Positions 9,901-16,966 of a stretch of 50,455 bases of DNA are shown in pieces (position 1 is the first letter of the stretch; each line of letters begins with the position of its first letter). The notes beneath the pieces are model-generated. The model saw only the letters and a program-made list of their open reading frames with translations. It did not search any database and was not told the origin of the DNA. Origin of the DNA: Acidithiobacillus ferrivorans. Lineage in GTDB: Bacteria > Pseudomonadota > Gammaproteobacteria > Acidithiobacillales > Acidithiobacillaceae. The position numbers and the translations under genes were made by a program. The stretch is taken from positions 8,634-59,088 of the forward strand of contig DYJM01000003.1 in assembly GCA_020723125.1 (NCBI GenBank), given 5' to 3'.

Positions 9901-10373
9901 ACCCCCGCAGCCTGGCCGAACAACGCGCCAGCGGACCGGAAATTCATCTGAATACGGCGGCACTGATTCCCGACGATTATCTGCCCGACGTGCACTTGCG
10001 TTTGCAACTATACAAGCGCCTCAGCGATGTCCGCAGCGATTCCGCCATTGGTGAAATCATGGTGGAAATGATCGACCGATTCGGGCCGTTGCCAGACCCG
10101 ACCAGAACCTTGCTGTGTCAGACCCAGCTCCGCCTCCTGGCCAGCCAAATCGGCATTGATCAGATTGATGCCGGACCTTCCGGAGCGCGCCTGCAATTCG
10201 CCCAGGAAAATCAGGTATCCCCGGAAAAAATCATTGCGCTTGTTCAGCGTCCGCACAGTGTCTACCAACTGGATGGCGAGCAAGGCCTGAGAATTCGTCA
10301 GGATTTACCCGACGGCGAAGCACGCTGTCAAACAATCATCCAACTCATTGAACCATTGAGGAGCCATACATGA
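6924..10373 (+). CDS. mfd: Transcription-repair coupling factor Mfd
   Basis: A 1149-residue ATP-dependent translocase that removes RNA polymerase stalled at DNA lesions and recruits UvrA. Order seen: N-terminal UvrB-like module, RNA polymerase-interacting/CarD-like region beginning about residue 470 (GDAVTHEEYGIGRF), helicase Walker A GDVGFGKTEVA near 630, DEEH near 730, TATPIPRTLNLS, and motif VI QLRGRVGRS near 900, then the TRCF C-terminal domain. The first usable in-frame start after the upstream TGA is a TTG at 6924. The next Met would remove about 30 residues that resemble the Mfd N-terminus, so TTG is kept although the Shine-Dalgarno is poor. It overlaps serB by 4 nt. Confidence 0.95.
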   Translation: MDFPLALGPVPRAGNARSFSHVFGAADCWLAAEMLRKWQKPLLVLLPNPRDLEEWQREWSFFAPDLDAPLIFPDREILPYDRLAPPADATATRLATLAALPNWRGLCLVPLAAALQRLPPRSFLDQHAFVLAVGDKLQPERFRQRLIDAGYRNVSEVSEPGELAWRGGIIDLFPSGSPLPYRIELFDTQVESIRAFDPETQRTLEKVSRVSLLPAREIPVDAAALNEFRSQFRAKFSGDPQRAEVYRAASRGQVPQGAEHYLPLFFPESSHLLTHFPPDGIIFMPPGLENASQQIRQDWQERHEERAYDSSYPILPPDALILTPAEWETALQSRAQVHGEVEGPGASLPCGPLPALQGNSETPLSALETFLRQLPQQGRALIAAESPGRQEALSERLNKAGLSATRLKNWPDFLQSTEKIAITVAPLERGLLLKEKNLVQLALISEAQIFGDRVFAQRRSAQVRQRHVEGMVRDLGELQPGDAVTHEEYGIGRFQGMSTPFAAQGDVNEYVVLEYAQGDLVYVPADHLDRIARYVGNGAAEPVLSRLGSQHWDKAKARAREKAIDAASELLDIYARRAARQGRAFAPPDEAYWDFVSRFPFEETPDQQQAIDAVIADMISPHPMDRLVCGDVGFGKTEVALRAAFLAAHGGAQVVVLVPTTLLAQQHYENFQNRFAGIPLRIEVLSRFQKGKTHKEILAATQAGDVRILIGTHRLLQKDVAFKDLGLLILDEEHRFGVRQKEQIKALRAEVDILTLTATPIPRTLNLSLAGLRDLSIIATPPQRRQPVRTFVQTWDDAVVVEACQRELHRGGQIYFLHNEVRDIERMASKLKRLLPEARLRVAHGQMPEGELEAVMLDFYHQRFDILLSTTIIESGIDNPHANTILINRADKFGLAQLHQLRGRVGRSHQRAYAYLFTPDVRAMSDDARRRLDAIQSLEDLGVGFALASHDLEIRGAGELLGEEQSGHMDEVGFTLFMEWLNDAVAAIRAGKDPRSLAEQRASGPEIHLNTAALIPDDYLPDVHLRLQLYKRLSDVRSDSAIGEIMVEMIDRFGPLPDPTRTLLCQTQLRLLASQIGIDQIDAGPSGARLQFAQENQVSPEKIIALVQRPHSVYQLDGEQGLRIRQDLPDGEARCQTIIQLIEPLRSHT

Positions 10374-11488
10374 GTACCACGCGCCTTGCCATATTGAGCC
10401 CCGCCGGACGTGGCCCCATGACTTTGCCCTCCAGCATGGGACAATTTGTTCATAGTACGGAAAGCCATCAGGAACTGTGGGGATGCTGGCTACAAAGCTG
10501 GAATTTACCGGTTGCCGTCAGCGAAATAGCACCCTTTCTGGATGAATTATCGCGGCAGGCCTTGCATCAGGAACGGGAAGTTTTCTGGTCCCCCATGCCC
10601 AGTGCAGACAGCGTCTCCCGTATGGTGTTGCGCGGTACGGCGCAGCCCGAGGCGCTGCGCCGTGCATTGACGACCCTGCATCTTCAGAACAGCATGCCTG
10701 GCCGCATACTTCATGCCCAGGGCGATAGTCTGGCCATTGCCATCCACGGCCCTCAAGGTCCGGTTCCTGCCGCCAATCGCGCCTTGGCTGATGCTCTGGA
10801 GGGCATCCAGCTTGATCTGGCCATAACACCACTTTGGGAAGCTGGTCACTTCAAGCTGTTGTTGACCGACATGGACTCCACCTTGATCAGCATTGAATGT
10901 ATTGATGAAATGGCGGATCACCTGGGTCTCAAGCGACAGGTTGCCGCCATCACCGAACGCTCCATGGCGGGCGAACTGGACTTTCAGACCTCCTTGCGCG
11001 AACGCGTGCGCTTGCTCCAGGGAACACCCGCCAGCAGCATCGACACCATCATCCGCGAACGCCTGCAACTGAGTCCAGGCGCCCGAGAACTCATTCAGGC
11101 AGCCAAGGCGCAAGGCCTGGAAACCGCTGTGGTTTCCGGTGGATTCACCCAGTTTACCCGCTATCTCCAGGAAATGCTGGATCTGGATTATGCCTTTGCC
11201 AATACCCTGGAGATTGTCGATGGTAAAATCACCGGGCAGGTTTTGGGGGATATTGTCGATGCCAATGCCAAGGCCGACCTTCTCGATTTGCTGGCCATCA
11301 GTGCCGGAACCGATGCCAGTCACTGCATTGCCATTGGCGATGGCGCCAATGATCTGCCGATGTTACGCAAGGCAGGCGTGGGTATTGCCTACCATGCCAA
11401 GGCGGTTGTTCGCGCCCAGGCCGATTTTCAGATTCGCTATGGCGGACTGGATACTGCAGCGCATTTTCTTGGCTGGTCATGTGCTTAG
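10370..11488 (+). CDS. serB: Phosphoserine phosphatase SerB
   Basis: The last enzyme of serine biosynthesis, a cytosolic HAD-superfamily phosphatase. The C-terminal catalytic half (about 160-372) shows the HAD nucleophile motif DMDST (D167, D169), the SerB cap motif ITERSMAGELDF, VSGGFTQF, and IGDGANDLPML with the Mg-binding Asp. The N-terminal 150 residues resemble the regulatory domain of long SerB forms. At 372 residues it is longer than the E. coli enzyme (322). Its ATG overlaps the mfd stop (ATGA), so it is translationally coupled to a repair gene with no obvious pathway link. Confidence 0.94.
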   Translation: MSTTRLAILSPAGRGPMTLPSSMGQFVHSTESHQELWGCWLQSWNLPVAVSEIAPFLDELSRQALHQEREVFWSPMPSADSVSRMVLRGTAQPEALRRALTTLHLQNSMPGRILHAQGDSLAIAIHGPQGPVPAANRALADALEGIQLDLAITPLWEAGHFKLLLTDMDSTLISIECIDEMADHLGLKRQVAAITERSMAGELDFQTSLRERVRLLQGTPASSIDTIIRERLQLSPGARELIQAAKAQGLETAVVSGGFTQFTRYLQEMLDLDYAFANTLEIVDGKITGQVLGDIVDANAKADLLDLLAISAGTDASHCIAIGDGANDLPMLRKAGVGIAYHAKAVVRAQADFQIRYGGLDTAAHFLGWSCA

Positions 11489-11540
11489 TCCTAAAAGCGG
11501 CAGTTGCCGTGGATGCTTTTTGCTCCATTGTTCCTTGCCT

Positions 11541-11629
11541 GTTGTTCTAACGTCCTGCTATCGGGAAAGAACTCGCCCTGCGGGCTCAGATAGTTCTCCT
11601 GACGGGCGCAAGATTTCGCCAAGAACAAC
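11541..11629. ncRNA. Structured intergenic element between serB and gor (unassigned)
   Basis: The 227-nt gap 11489-11715 holds nested complementary segments. The outer arms are GTTGTTCT (11541-11548) and AGAACAAC (11622-11629). Inside are CGTC (11551-11554) with GACG (11601-11604), AGAACT (11568-11573) with AGTTCT (11592-11597) enclosing GCCC-TGC-GGGC (11575-11585), and a GGCG/CGCC hairpin (11605-11620). Together they can fold as a branched structure on either strand. It could be the 5' leader of the reductase mRNA, a small RNA, or a dispersed repeat element. I match it to no known RNA family. The strand is undetermined. Confidence 0.4.
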
Positions 11630-11715
11630 AACGGCGCGGGCCAAAGTCGCGGCAAAGCTTCCCCATCTGTCGGGTCAATACCGGAATAATCGCAGCAAAA
11701 CAAGGAGAAACCAGC

Positions 11716-13065
11716 GTGAACCAGGATTATGATTTAATCGTCATTGGCGGCGGCAGTGGCGGTATTGCCACGGCCAACCGGGCAGCCAGCTATGGGGCCA
11801 AAACTGCATTGATCGCAGCAGGACCATTGGGAGGCACCTGCGTCAATGTTGGTTGTGTGCCTAAAAAAATCTTCTGGAATGCTGCTCACATGGCCGAACA
11901 AATGCGGATGGCAGAAGACTATGGTTTTGATGCGGTTGCCTCCAGTTTTCATTGGGAACGGCTCAAGGCCAAAAGAGACGCTTATATTGATCGTCTCAAT
12001 GGCCGCTATGCACAGGGACTGGATGGTAATGGCGTTACCCTGATTCGTGGACATGCGCGTTTTCATGACGAAAATCAGGTGGAAGTAGACGGTAAGATTC
12101 TGCAGGCCCCGCACATCCTCATCGCTACCGGTGGCCAACCCACCTGGCCGGATATTCCCGGGGCCGAGCTGGGTATCAGTTCGGACGGTTTTTTTGAGTT
12201 GGAACAGGCTCCGCGCTGTGTCGCCATTGTCGGAGCCGGTTATATTGCCGTGGAACTGGCTGGCGTTTTGCATGCTTTGGGCAGTGATGTATCACTGCTC
12301 ATGCGACGCAAGCATTTTCTGAATGATTTCGAGCCGATGCTCCGTGAACATCTGATGGATGCCATGCTCCATCAAGGCATCAATTTGCTGGCCCAGCGTC
12401 AGGTGCGTGAGCTGGAAAAACGCCCTGATGGTTTATGCCTGCACTTTCAGGATGGAGACTGTCTGGGCGGACTGGACACCGTCATTTGGGCGATTGGCAG
12501 ACGCCCAAACAGTGCGGAACTGGGGCTGGAAAATGTCGGCATCAGCCCAGACGCACACGGATTCATTCCCGTGGATGCTTTCCAAAACACCACCATTCCT
12601 GGCATTTATGCGTTGGGGGACGTGACCAGCGCTCCCGCCCTGACCCCGGTGGCTATTGCTGCCGGGAGAAGACTGGCGGATCGTTTATTCAACCAGCAGC
12701 CCGAACGCCACCTGGATACCACGCTGGTGCCGACGGTAGTCTTCAGCCATCCCCCCATCGCCACGGTAGGCCTCAGCGAAACGGCCGCGCGGGAAACTTA
12801 CGGGGATGAAGCCGTCAAGGTGTATCAAACCGGTTTTACCCCCATGTTGCGGGCATTTTCCGAAGACCCTGAAAAAACCGCCATGAAACTGGTGACCGTA
12901 GGACGGGAAGAAAAAATTGTCGGTTTGCATGCCATTGGTGATGGCGTCGACGAAATGTTGCAGGGTTTTGCAGTGGCTTTACGCATGGGCGCCAGCAAGA
13001 AGGATTTTGACGATACCATCGCCATTCATCCCACCAGCTCGGAAGAGTTGGTCACTTTACGCTGA
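11716..13065 (+). CDS. gor: Glutathione-disulfide reductase-like flavoprotein
   Basis: A 449-residue class I pyridine nucleotide-disulfide oxidoreductase. FAD site [15 protein letters not shown] at the N-terminus, redox disulfide [13 protein letters not shown] (C42, C47), NADPH fold [12 protein letters not shown] near 178 followed by the Arg-rich MRRKHF, the FAD motif ALGDVT, and the C-terminal catalytic HPTSSEE. The CVNVGC pattern, length and C-terminus fit glutathione reductase, which keeps the cytosolic thiol pool reduced using NADPH. Mercuric reductase is unlikely because the extra Cys-rich ends are missing. A GTG start with AAGGAG upstream. A terminator follows the stop. Confidence 0.88.
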   Translation: MNQDYDLIVIGGGSGGIATANRAASYGAKTALIAAGPLGGTCVNVGCVPKKIFWNAAHMAEQMRMAEDYGFDAVASSFHWERLKAKRDAYIDRLNGRYAQGLDGNGVTLIRGHARFHDENQVEVDGKILQAPHILIATGGQPTWPDIPGAELGISSDGFFELEQAPRCVAIVGAGYIAVELAGVLHALGSDVSLLMRRKHFLNDFEPMLREHLMDAMLHQGINLLAQRQVRELEKRPDGLCLHFQDGDCLGGLDTVIWAIGRRPNSAELGLENVGISPDAHGFIPVDAFQNTTIPGIYALGDVTSAPALTPVAIAAGRRLADRLFNQQPERHLDTTLVPTVVFSHPPIATVGLSETAARETYGDEAVKVYQTGFTPMLRAFSEDPEKTAMKLVTVGREEKIVGLHAIGDGVDEMLQGFAVALRMGASKKDFDDTIAIHPTSSEELVTLR

Positions 13066-13135
13066 ATGTTAATGTGGAAGGAATGGAGCCATTTTTCTTT
13101 ACATTCTCCGGGGTGGCGCGAGTGGACGTTAGAAG

Positions 13136-13163
13136 GCAGATCTGACTGACGATCTGCATTTTT
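13136..13163 (+). terminator. Rho-independent terminator of gor
   Basis: GCAGATC (13136-13142), an 8-nt loop and GATCTGC (13151-13157) form a perfect 7-bp stem, followed by ATTTTT. It lies 70 nt after the gor stop and ends transcription before the convergent mtnP gene. Confidence 0.75.
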
Positions 13164-13172
13164 AGCCGCTCG

Positions 13173-13988
13173 TTACTTGCGCCGACTGTGCAAATGTTTA
13201 AGTGCTTCCGGGCCTACGGAGACGCCGCAGTCACATTGCGGGCAATCAGCCAGCAGAGGCACCGTGCTGGCCAGAATCGCCCGGACTCTTTCCATGCCCT
13301 CATGCATGACGGCGTCAATGGCCTCCATGGTGATGGGCTCACTGGATTTGCCAGCGGCCGGATTGACCACCAACGATAGTGGTGCATAACAAAGACCGAT
13401 CTCGCGGGCCAAGACCGCTTCCGGTGCACCGGTCATGCCCACAATATCTCCACCATCTTTTTCGATGCGCCGAATTTCCGCAATGGTTTCCAGGCGGGGA
13501 CCTTGGGTAGCCGCATAGGTAGCCCCATCTACCACCCCCACATCCGAAACCTTTGCCCCCTCTAAAAGACGTTCACGAATACGTCCGCAGTAAGGCTCGG
13601 AAAAATCAATATGGACCACCATGCTTTCGCCACCTTCAAAGAAAGTGCCAGGCCTTCCGCTGGTGTAGTCAATCAACTGGTCCGGAATACATATCACCCC
13701 GGATTGCATGGCTGCACTGATACCACCCACCGCCGCCACGGCAATCACATGGGTCACTCCCACATGGTGCAAGGCCCAGATATTGGCACGATAATTCACC
13801 CGGTGCGGGGGAATGGTGTGCCCGTATCCGTGCCGGGCCAGGAAAACCACTTCCTGCCCACCCAGATCACCAAAAGTCAGGGGGCCGGAAGCCTCACCAA
13901 ACGGTGTTCTCACCACCCGACGATTACGGATCTGCAGGTTATTGAGTCGCGTCAAACCACTTCCACCAATAATGCCGACCACACCCAT
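13173..13988 (-). CDS. mtnP: S-methyl-5'-thioinosine/thioadenosine phosphorylase-like enzyme
   Basis: A 271-residue purine nucleoside phosphorylase of the MTAP/MTIP family. Seen: phosphate loop IIGGSGLT, RHGYGHTIPPHRVNYRAN, QLIDYTSGR, GPRLET.AEI and DIVGMTGAPEA, then VVNPAAGKS. These match the Pseudomonas methylthioinosine phosphorylase pattern as I recall it. The Asn in VVNPAAG suggests 6-oxopurine substrates rather than adenine nucleosides. The product hypoxanthine would be used by hpt, whose stop codon directly abuts this start. A C-terminal tail carries CPQCDC (C249, C252, C254), which I do not know from the family. MTAP activity remains possible. Confidence 0.85.
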   Translation of the reverse strand: MGVVGIIGGSGLTRLNNLQIRNRRVVRTPFGEASGPLTFGDLGGQEVVFLARHGYGHTIPPHRVNYRANIWALHHVGVTHVIAVAAVGGISAAMQSGVICIPDQLIDYTSGRPGTFFEGGESMVVHIDFSEPYCGRIRERLLEGAKVSDVGVVDGATYAATQGPRLETIAEIRRIEKDGGDIVGMTGAPEAVLAREIGLCYAPLSLVVNPAAGKSSEPITMEAIDAVMHEGMERVRAILASTVPLLADCPQCDCGVSVGPEALKHLHSRRK

Positions 13989-14537
13989 TCAGTGATCCTC
14001 CGGGAGAAAAAAAATTCCTGGGGCATTACGGCCCAGGCCTCGGGCATCCAGACCATAGCCAAACACAAACTGATCTGGAACCTCCAGACCGACATAATCC
14101 ACCTGCAGGTCCACAGATCGTGGCCGCATCTTGCGCACCATCACCGCCGTATGCACCGCCACAGCACCTTCTGCCATGCAATAGTCCTGAATGGATTTGA
14201 GGGTAATACCTTCATCCAGAATATCATCCACCAGGAGCACAACCGCCCCCGAGAGAGACTCCTTGGGACGCGTACGCCATTGCAACTCGCCACCACTGGT
14301 TTCGGAACCGTAGCGACTGACCTGCACACAATCCAGCGTCATGGGAAAATGCAGATGCGGCATGAGCTGGCCCACCACGACAATGGCGCCAGTCAATACA
14401 CAGAGCAGCACCACCGGGCGATGTGGGGTCAGATGTTCAAGATCCTTATTAATGGCAACGGCCATCCTCTGGATGGCCGCTTCCACCTCTTCCGCGCTGA
14501 ACAGATGTTCAGCGGGCCCCAAATGGGTAGGTGTCAT
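13989..14537 (-). CDS. hpt: Hypoxanthine(-guanine) phosphoribosyltransferase
   Basis: A type I phosphoribosyltransferase that joins hypoxanthine or guanine to PRPP. The PRPP loop VVLLVDDILDEGITL is typical of HPRT, and VLTGAIVVVGQLM and the C-terminal DYVGLEVPDQFVFGYGLD match the purine-binding hood and loop of the family. The ORF-track start at 14588 adds 17 unrelated residues and overlaps dsrE; I choose the ATG at 14537, 7 nt after the dsrE stop, giving 182 residues. It abuts mtnP without a gap. Xanthine PRT is less likely on motif grounds. Confidence 0.9.
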   Translation of the reverse strand: MTPTHLGPAEHLFSAEEVEAAIQRMAVAINKDLEHLTPHRPVVLLCVLTGAIVVVGQLMPHLHFPMTLDCVQVSRYGSETSGGELQWRTRPKESLSGAVVLLVDDILDEGITLKSIQDYCMAEGAVAVHTAVMVRKMRPRSVDLQVDYVGLEVPDQFVFGYGLDARGLGRNAPGIFFLPEDH

Positions 14538-14544
14538 CTTGGCA

Positions 14545-14922
14545 TCAATACGTAAAGGTGACCACGTCGTCGTCCATGGCCTGCTCAATCACATAAGCGC
14601 CACCGACCACGTCGGATACTTCAGGAATCAAATCTTCCTTGGTGCAGTCCCACAATTCCAGAGTCGGGGTGCAGACAAAAAACTTTACACCAGCCTCATG
14701 GGCATCCTTGATGAAATCGTAGACGCTTTTGGGACTGCCAGGCATCACGAACATTTTTTCCGCCACGCCTTTTTTGGCCAACTCACCGGCACGGGCGGTC
14801 AACACCACTTCCACGTCAAAATCCATTGCGGCGGCAACGGTAGCCTGAAAGAAAGGCGCGCCCAGTTCCTGGGGATTGGAAGGATCGGTGTTTACCATAA
14901 CCATCAACAATTTATCAGCCAT
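14545..14922 (-). CDS. DsrE-family protein
   Basis: A 125-residue soluble protein with the DsrE/TusD-like fold. Recognisable are the N-terminal MVMVNTDPSNP strand-loop, the AAAMDFDVEVVLTARAGELA region, and a conserved C-terminal segment FFVCTPTLELWDC with C84 and C93. DsrE-type proteins bind or transfer sulfane sulfur, and C84 sits where active-site Cys are usually found. Such genes are common in sulfur-oxidising bacteria. AAGGAGA lies before the ATG. Grouping with hpt and mtnP is unexpected. Exact function unknown. Confidence 0.8.
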   Translation of the reverse strand: MADKLLMVMVNTDPSNPQELGAPFFQATVAAAMDFDVEVVLTARAGELAKKGVAEKMFVMPGSPKSVYDFIKDAHEAGVKFFVCTPTLELWDCTKEDLIPEVSDVVGGAYVIEQAMDDDVVTFTY

Positions 14923-15029
14923 CTGTATCTCCTTGAGAATTCGGTCTGCACATCATAGCCGTCCCGCCCCGGAACCGCACCATGAAATGATTGATTACAC
15001 CATAAAAAGTCACGTGGCGAACACTGAGA

Positions 15030-15392
15030 TCAGAGGTTCTCTTCTTCTTCCAACAGCTCTTCCCGGCGGGCACGTGCGCTTCTGGTAAGAATGTCCCGCT
15101 CGTCGGCCAGAGCCCGCTTGGCTACCTGGATAGCCTCCAGCAAATCTTCACGTTTGGATTCCATCAAATCTCCGCCGGCATCCATCAATCGCGCAGTTTT
15201 TTCCTGAATTTCATCAATCAACAGCGCAATGCGTTCTTCGGCCAAAGATTCGAGGTTGTAAAAACGCTCTCTACCCTTGTCCATCGCCTTACGCAATTCC
15301 TGGCGGGTTTCCGCACCGCTGGCTGGTGCCAGCAACAAGGCGCCTACTGCACCGACCAGAATCCCCACTACAAAACCTTCTGCGTTTCTCAT
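15030..15392 (-). CDS. YtxH-domain membrane-anchored protein
   Basis: From the ATG at 15392 (GGAG 8 nt upstream) a 120-residue protein begins with one short membrane or reentrant segment, FVVGILVGAVGALLLAPASG, the YtxH (gas-vesicle/GvpP-like) signature. The rest is a charged helical coiled coil rich in Glu, Arg and Lys. Family members are often called general-stress proteins; biochemical function is unknown. The ORF-track start at 15470 adds 26 residues that overlap the preceding DUF948 gene and is not favoured. The DUF948 partner just upstream is typical. Confidence 0.8.
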   Translation of the reverse strand: MRNAEGFVVGILVGAVGALLLAPASGAETRQELRKAMDKGRERFYNLESLAEERIALLIDEIQEKTARLMDAGGDLMESKREDLLEAIQVAKRALADERDILTRSARARREELLEEEENL

Positions 15393-15418
15393 GGCTTTTC
15401 TCCTCGCCGTTTCCGGCT

Positions 15419-15772
15419 TTAACGTTTTCGTGAAAAATAGCGCCAGCCTGTGCGCAAAGCCCGATACCACATACCGAGTTCCTGTACAGGCTGTACCAGG
15501 GTTTCGGTGGTTTCCATGATCTCCCGACTGAGATATTTCATGGTGGAATCCACCCGATTCATCTGCGCCCGCCCCACCTGGGTCATTTTCTTGATGTCTA
15601 CCAAGGCAGACTTGAGCTCAAAAATCAGGGGGCCAACATCCTGTTCAGCACGGGCCAGCAATCTTTCCAAACGCAAAAAGGTCCGAATAAATACGCCCGC
15701 AGTCACCGCGATGATCAGCAAAATAATGATCAAGACAACGGCAATAACGGTAATGCCTGCGTTAATACCCAT
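15419..15772 (-). CDS. DUF948-family membrane protein
   Basis: A 117-residue protein with one N-terminal membrane helix (about 5-30, very Ile/Val-rich) followed by a cytosolic helical region with heptad-like spacing and a basic end GWRYFSRKR. This matches DUF948, which commonly neighbours YtxH genes. It is probably an inner-membrane scaffold or stress protein, but no activity is known. AGGGAGA lies before the ATG. A promoter with a perfect TATAAT precedes it in the 122-nt gap after dgkA. Confidence 0.78.
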   Translation of the reverse strand: MGINAGITVIAVVLIIILLIIAVTAGVFIRTFLRLERLLARAEQDVGPLIFELKSALVDIKKMTQVGRAQMNRVDSTMKYLSREIMETTETLVQPVQELGMWYRALRTGWRYFSRKR

Positions 15773-15852
15773 TATTTCTCCCTACGTTTTGCAATTTTCC
15801 GGCAGCCAGTCCGTGGCTTCCATAAGCCCCGCCGCAACCCGCTTATAGGCTC

Positions 15853-15882
15853 ATTATAGGCAGCAACAGCGCAGCGGGTAAA
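15853..15882 (-). promoter_or_regulatory. Promoter of the DUF948-YtxH-dsrE-hpt-mtnP group
   Basis: On the minus strand TTTACC (15877-15882), 18 bp, then a perfect TATAAT (15853-15858), in the 122-nt gap between dgkA and the DUF948 gene. It would let the downstream genes be expressed independently of radC-dgkA. Confidence 0.5.
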
Positions 15883-15894
15883 ATAACACCCATC

Positions 15895-16266
15895 TTATCC
15901 ACCCCCAGCATGGAAATACTGCCACAAAATCAGCAACAGCAGAGCAACACCGACGCTACTCAAAACAAAGACCGCTGCCGCCCCACAATCCTTGGCGCGA
16001 GCAACCAGGGGATGAAATTCGGGACTGACCAGATCCGCCAGCGACTCTACTGCACTATTCAATAACTCGGTAGCCAACAGCATGGCCATCCACAGCAGGG
16101 CCAAGCCCCACCACCATAAAGCAACCTGCGCCCAAAGCAAAAACGCCACGGCCGCCAGCACCGCCCATAATTCTGCGCGAAAGCTGGCTTCTTCCCGTGC
16201 GGCAATCTTCAGCCCGCGCAGAGCATAGAGTGCGCGCTGCCAGATGGGTTTATTTTTATTCACCAA
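15895..16266 (-). CDS. dgkA: Diacylglycerol kinase DgkA
   Basis: A 123-residue inner-membrane enzyme with three hydrophobic helices that phosphorylates diacylglycerol to phosphatidate, recycling lipid from envelope synthesis. The family signature [15 protein letters not shown] and the later [12 protein letters not shown] contain the conserved Glu, Asn and Lys-Asp catalytic residues. An amphipathic N-terminus ([20 protein letters not shown]) precedes the first helix. It overlaps the end of radC by 7 nt, so it is cotranscribed with it. Confidence 0.93.
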   Translation of the reverse strand: MVNKNKPIWQRALYALRGLKIAAREEASFRAELWAVLAAVAFLLWAQVALWWWGLALLWMAMLLATELLNSAVESLADLVSPEFHPLVARAKDCGAAAVFVLSSVGVALLLLILWQYFHAGGG

Positions 16267-16934
16267 CCCCCCTGCTCGCGCAAAGACAAGGGTTCACCTT
16301 CACCGACAATAAAATGATCCAGCAAACGCAACTCCAGTAACTGCATGGCACTTTCCAGACGACGGGTCAGCGCGAGATCAGCAGAGCTCGGCTCTGCCAC
16401 GCCGGAAGGATGATTGTGGGCGACAATCAAGGCGGACGCATTCAACTCCAGCGCGCGCTTCACCACTTCGCGAATATGGACTGTCGCAGCATCTATGGTC
16501 CCCAAAAACATTTCTTCGAGCTTCAACACCCGGTGGCGATGATCCAGAAAAATGACAGCGAATATTTCCCGGCCGCGATCGCGCAGGCTGGCCGACAAAT
16601 ACTGACGGACGCGTTGCGGAGAGTCCAGACAACTACCCCGCTGCCAATCCTCTGCCAGATGCCGTCGCCCCATCTCCAATACCGCCTGCAGTAAAGCATA
16701 TTTCGCATCACCCATACCATGATGCGCACAAAACTGATCCCGGGTAGCGGTCAGCAAGGCCCGCAACCCACCAAAAATTTGCAGCAATTCCCGGGATACA
16801 TCCACTGCACTTTTACCTTTCACACCAACCCGCAGAAAAATTGCCAAAAGCTCGGCATCAGACAAACTTTGCGCGCCTTTCTGTAATAATCTTTCTCGCG
16901 GCCGTTCGTCCACCGGCCAATCAGTAATAGCCAT
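16260..16934 (-). CDS. radC: RadC family JAB/MPN protein
   Basis: A 224-residue protein with an N-terminal helix-hairpin-helix-like region ([22 protein letters not shown]) and a C-terminal JAB1/MPN metalloprotease-like domain. The zinc motif HNHPSG with H173, H175 and D186 fits H-x-H-x10-D exactly. RadC was once tied to DNA repair but its role is uncertain. It is divergent from coaBC with 32 bp between the starts, a conserved proteobacterial neighbourhood. GGGAG precedes the ATG. Confidence 0.92.
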   Translation of the reverse strand: MAITDWPVDERPRERLLQKGAQSLSDAELLAIFLRVGVKGKSAVDVSRELLQIFGGLRALLTATRDQFCAHHGMGDAKYALLQAVLEMGRRHLAEDWQRGSCLDSPQRVRQYLSASLRDRGREIFAVIFLDHRHRVLKLEEMFLGTIDAATVHIREVVKRALELNASALIVAHNHPSGVAEPSSADLALTRRLESAMQLLELRLLDHFIVGEGEPLSLREQGGW

Positions 16935-16966
16935 TTGCTCCCTCCATCCCTTAAACTGGGAATATC

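Noticed and set aside
11541-11629. Integron attC site
   Set aside because: TTCTAAC resembles part of an attC core, but the matching GTTRRRY/RYYYAAC ends are not at the two tips and no integrase or cassette is near.
11491-11703. 70-aa minus-strand ORF in the serB-gor gap
   Set aside because: It coincides with the folded element, has no convincing Shine-Dalgarno and resembles no protein I know; the reading frame is more likely a by-product of the structured DNA.
11716-13065. Mercuric reductase or dihydrolipoamide dehydrogenase
   Set aside because: No N-terminal HMA domain or C-terminal Cys pair, and the CVNVGC disulfide with HPTSSEE end fits glutathione reductase better.
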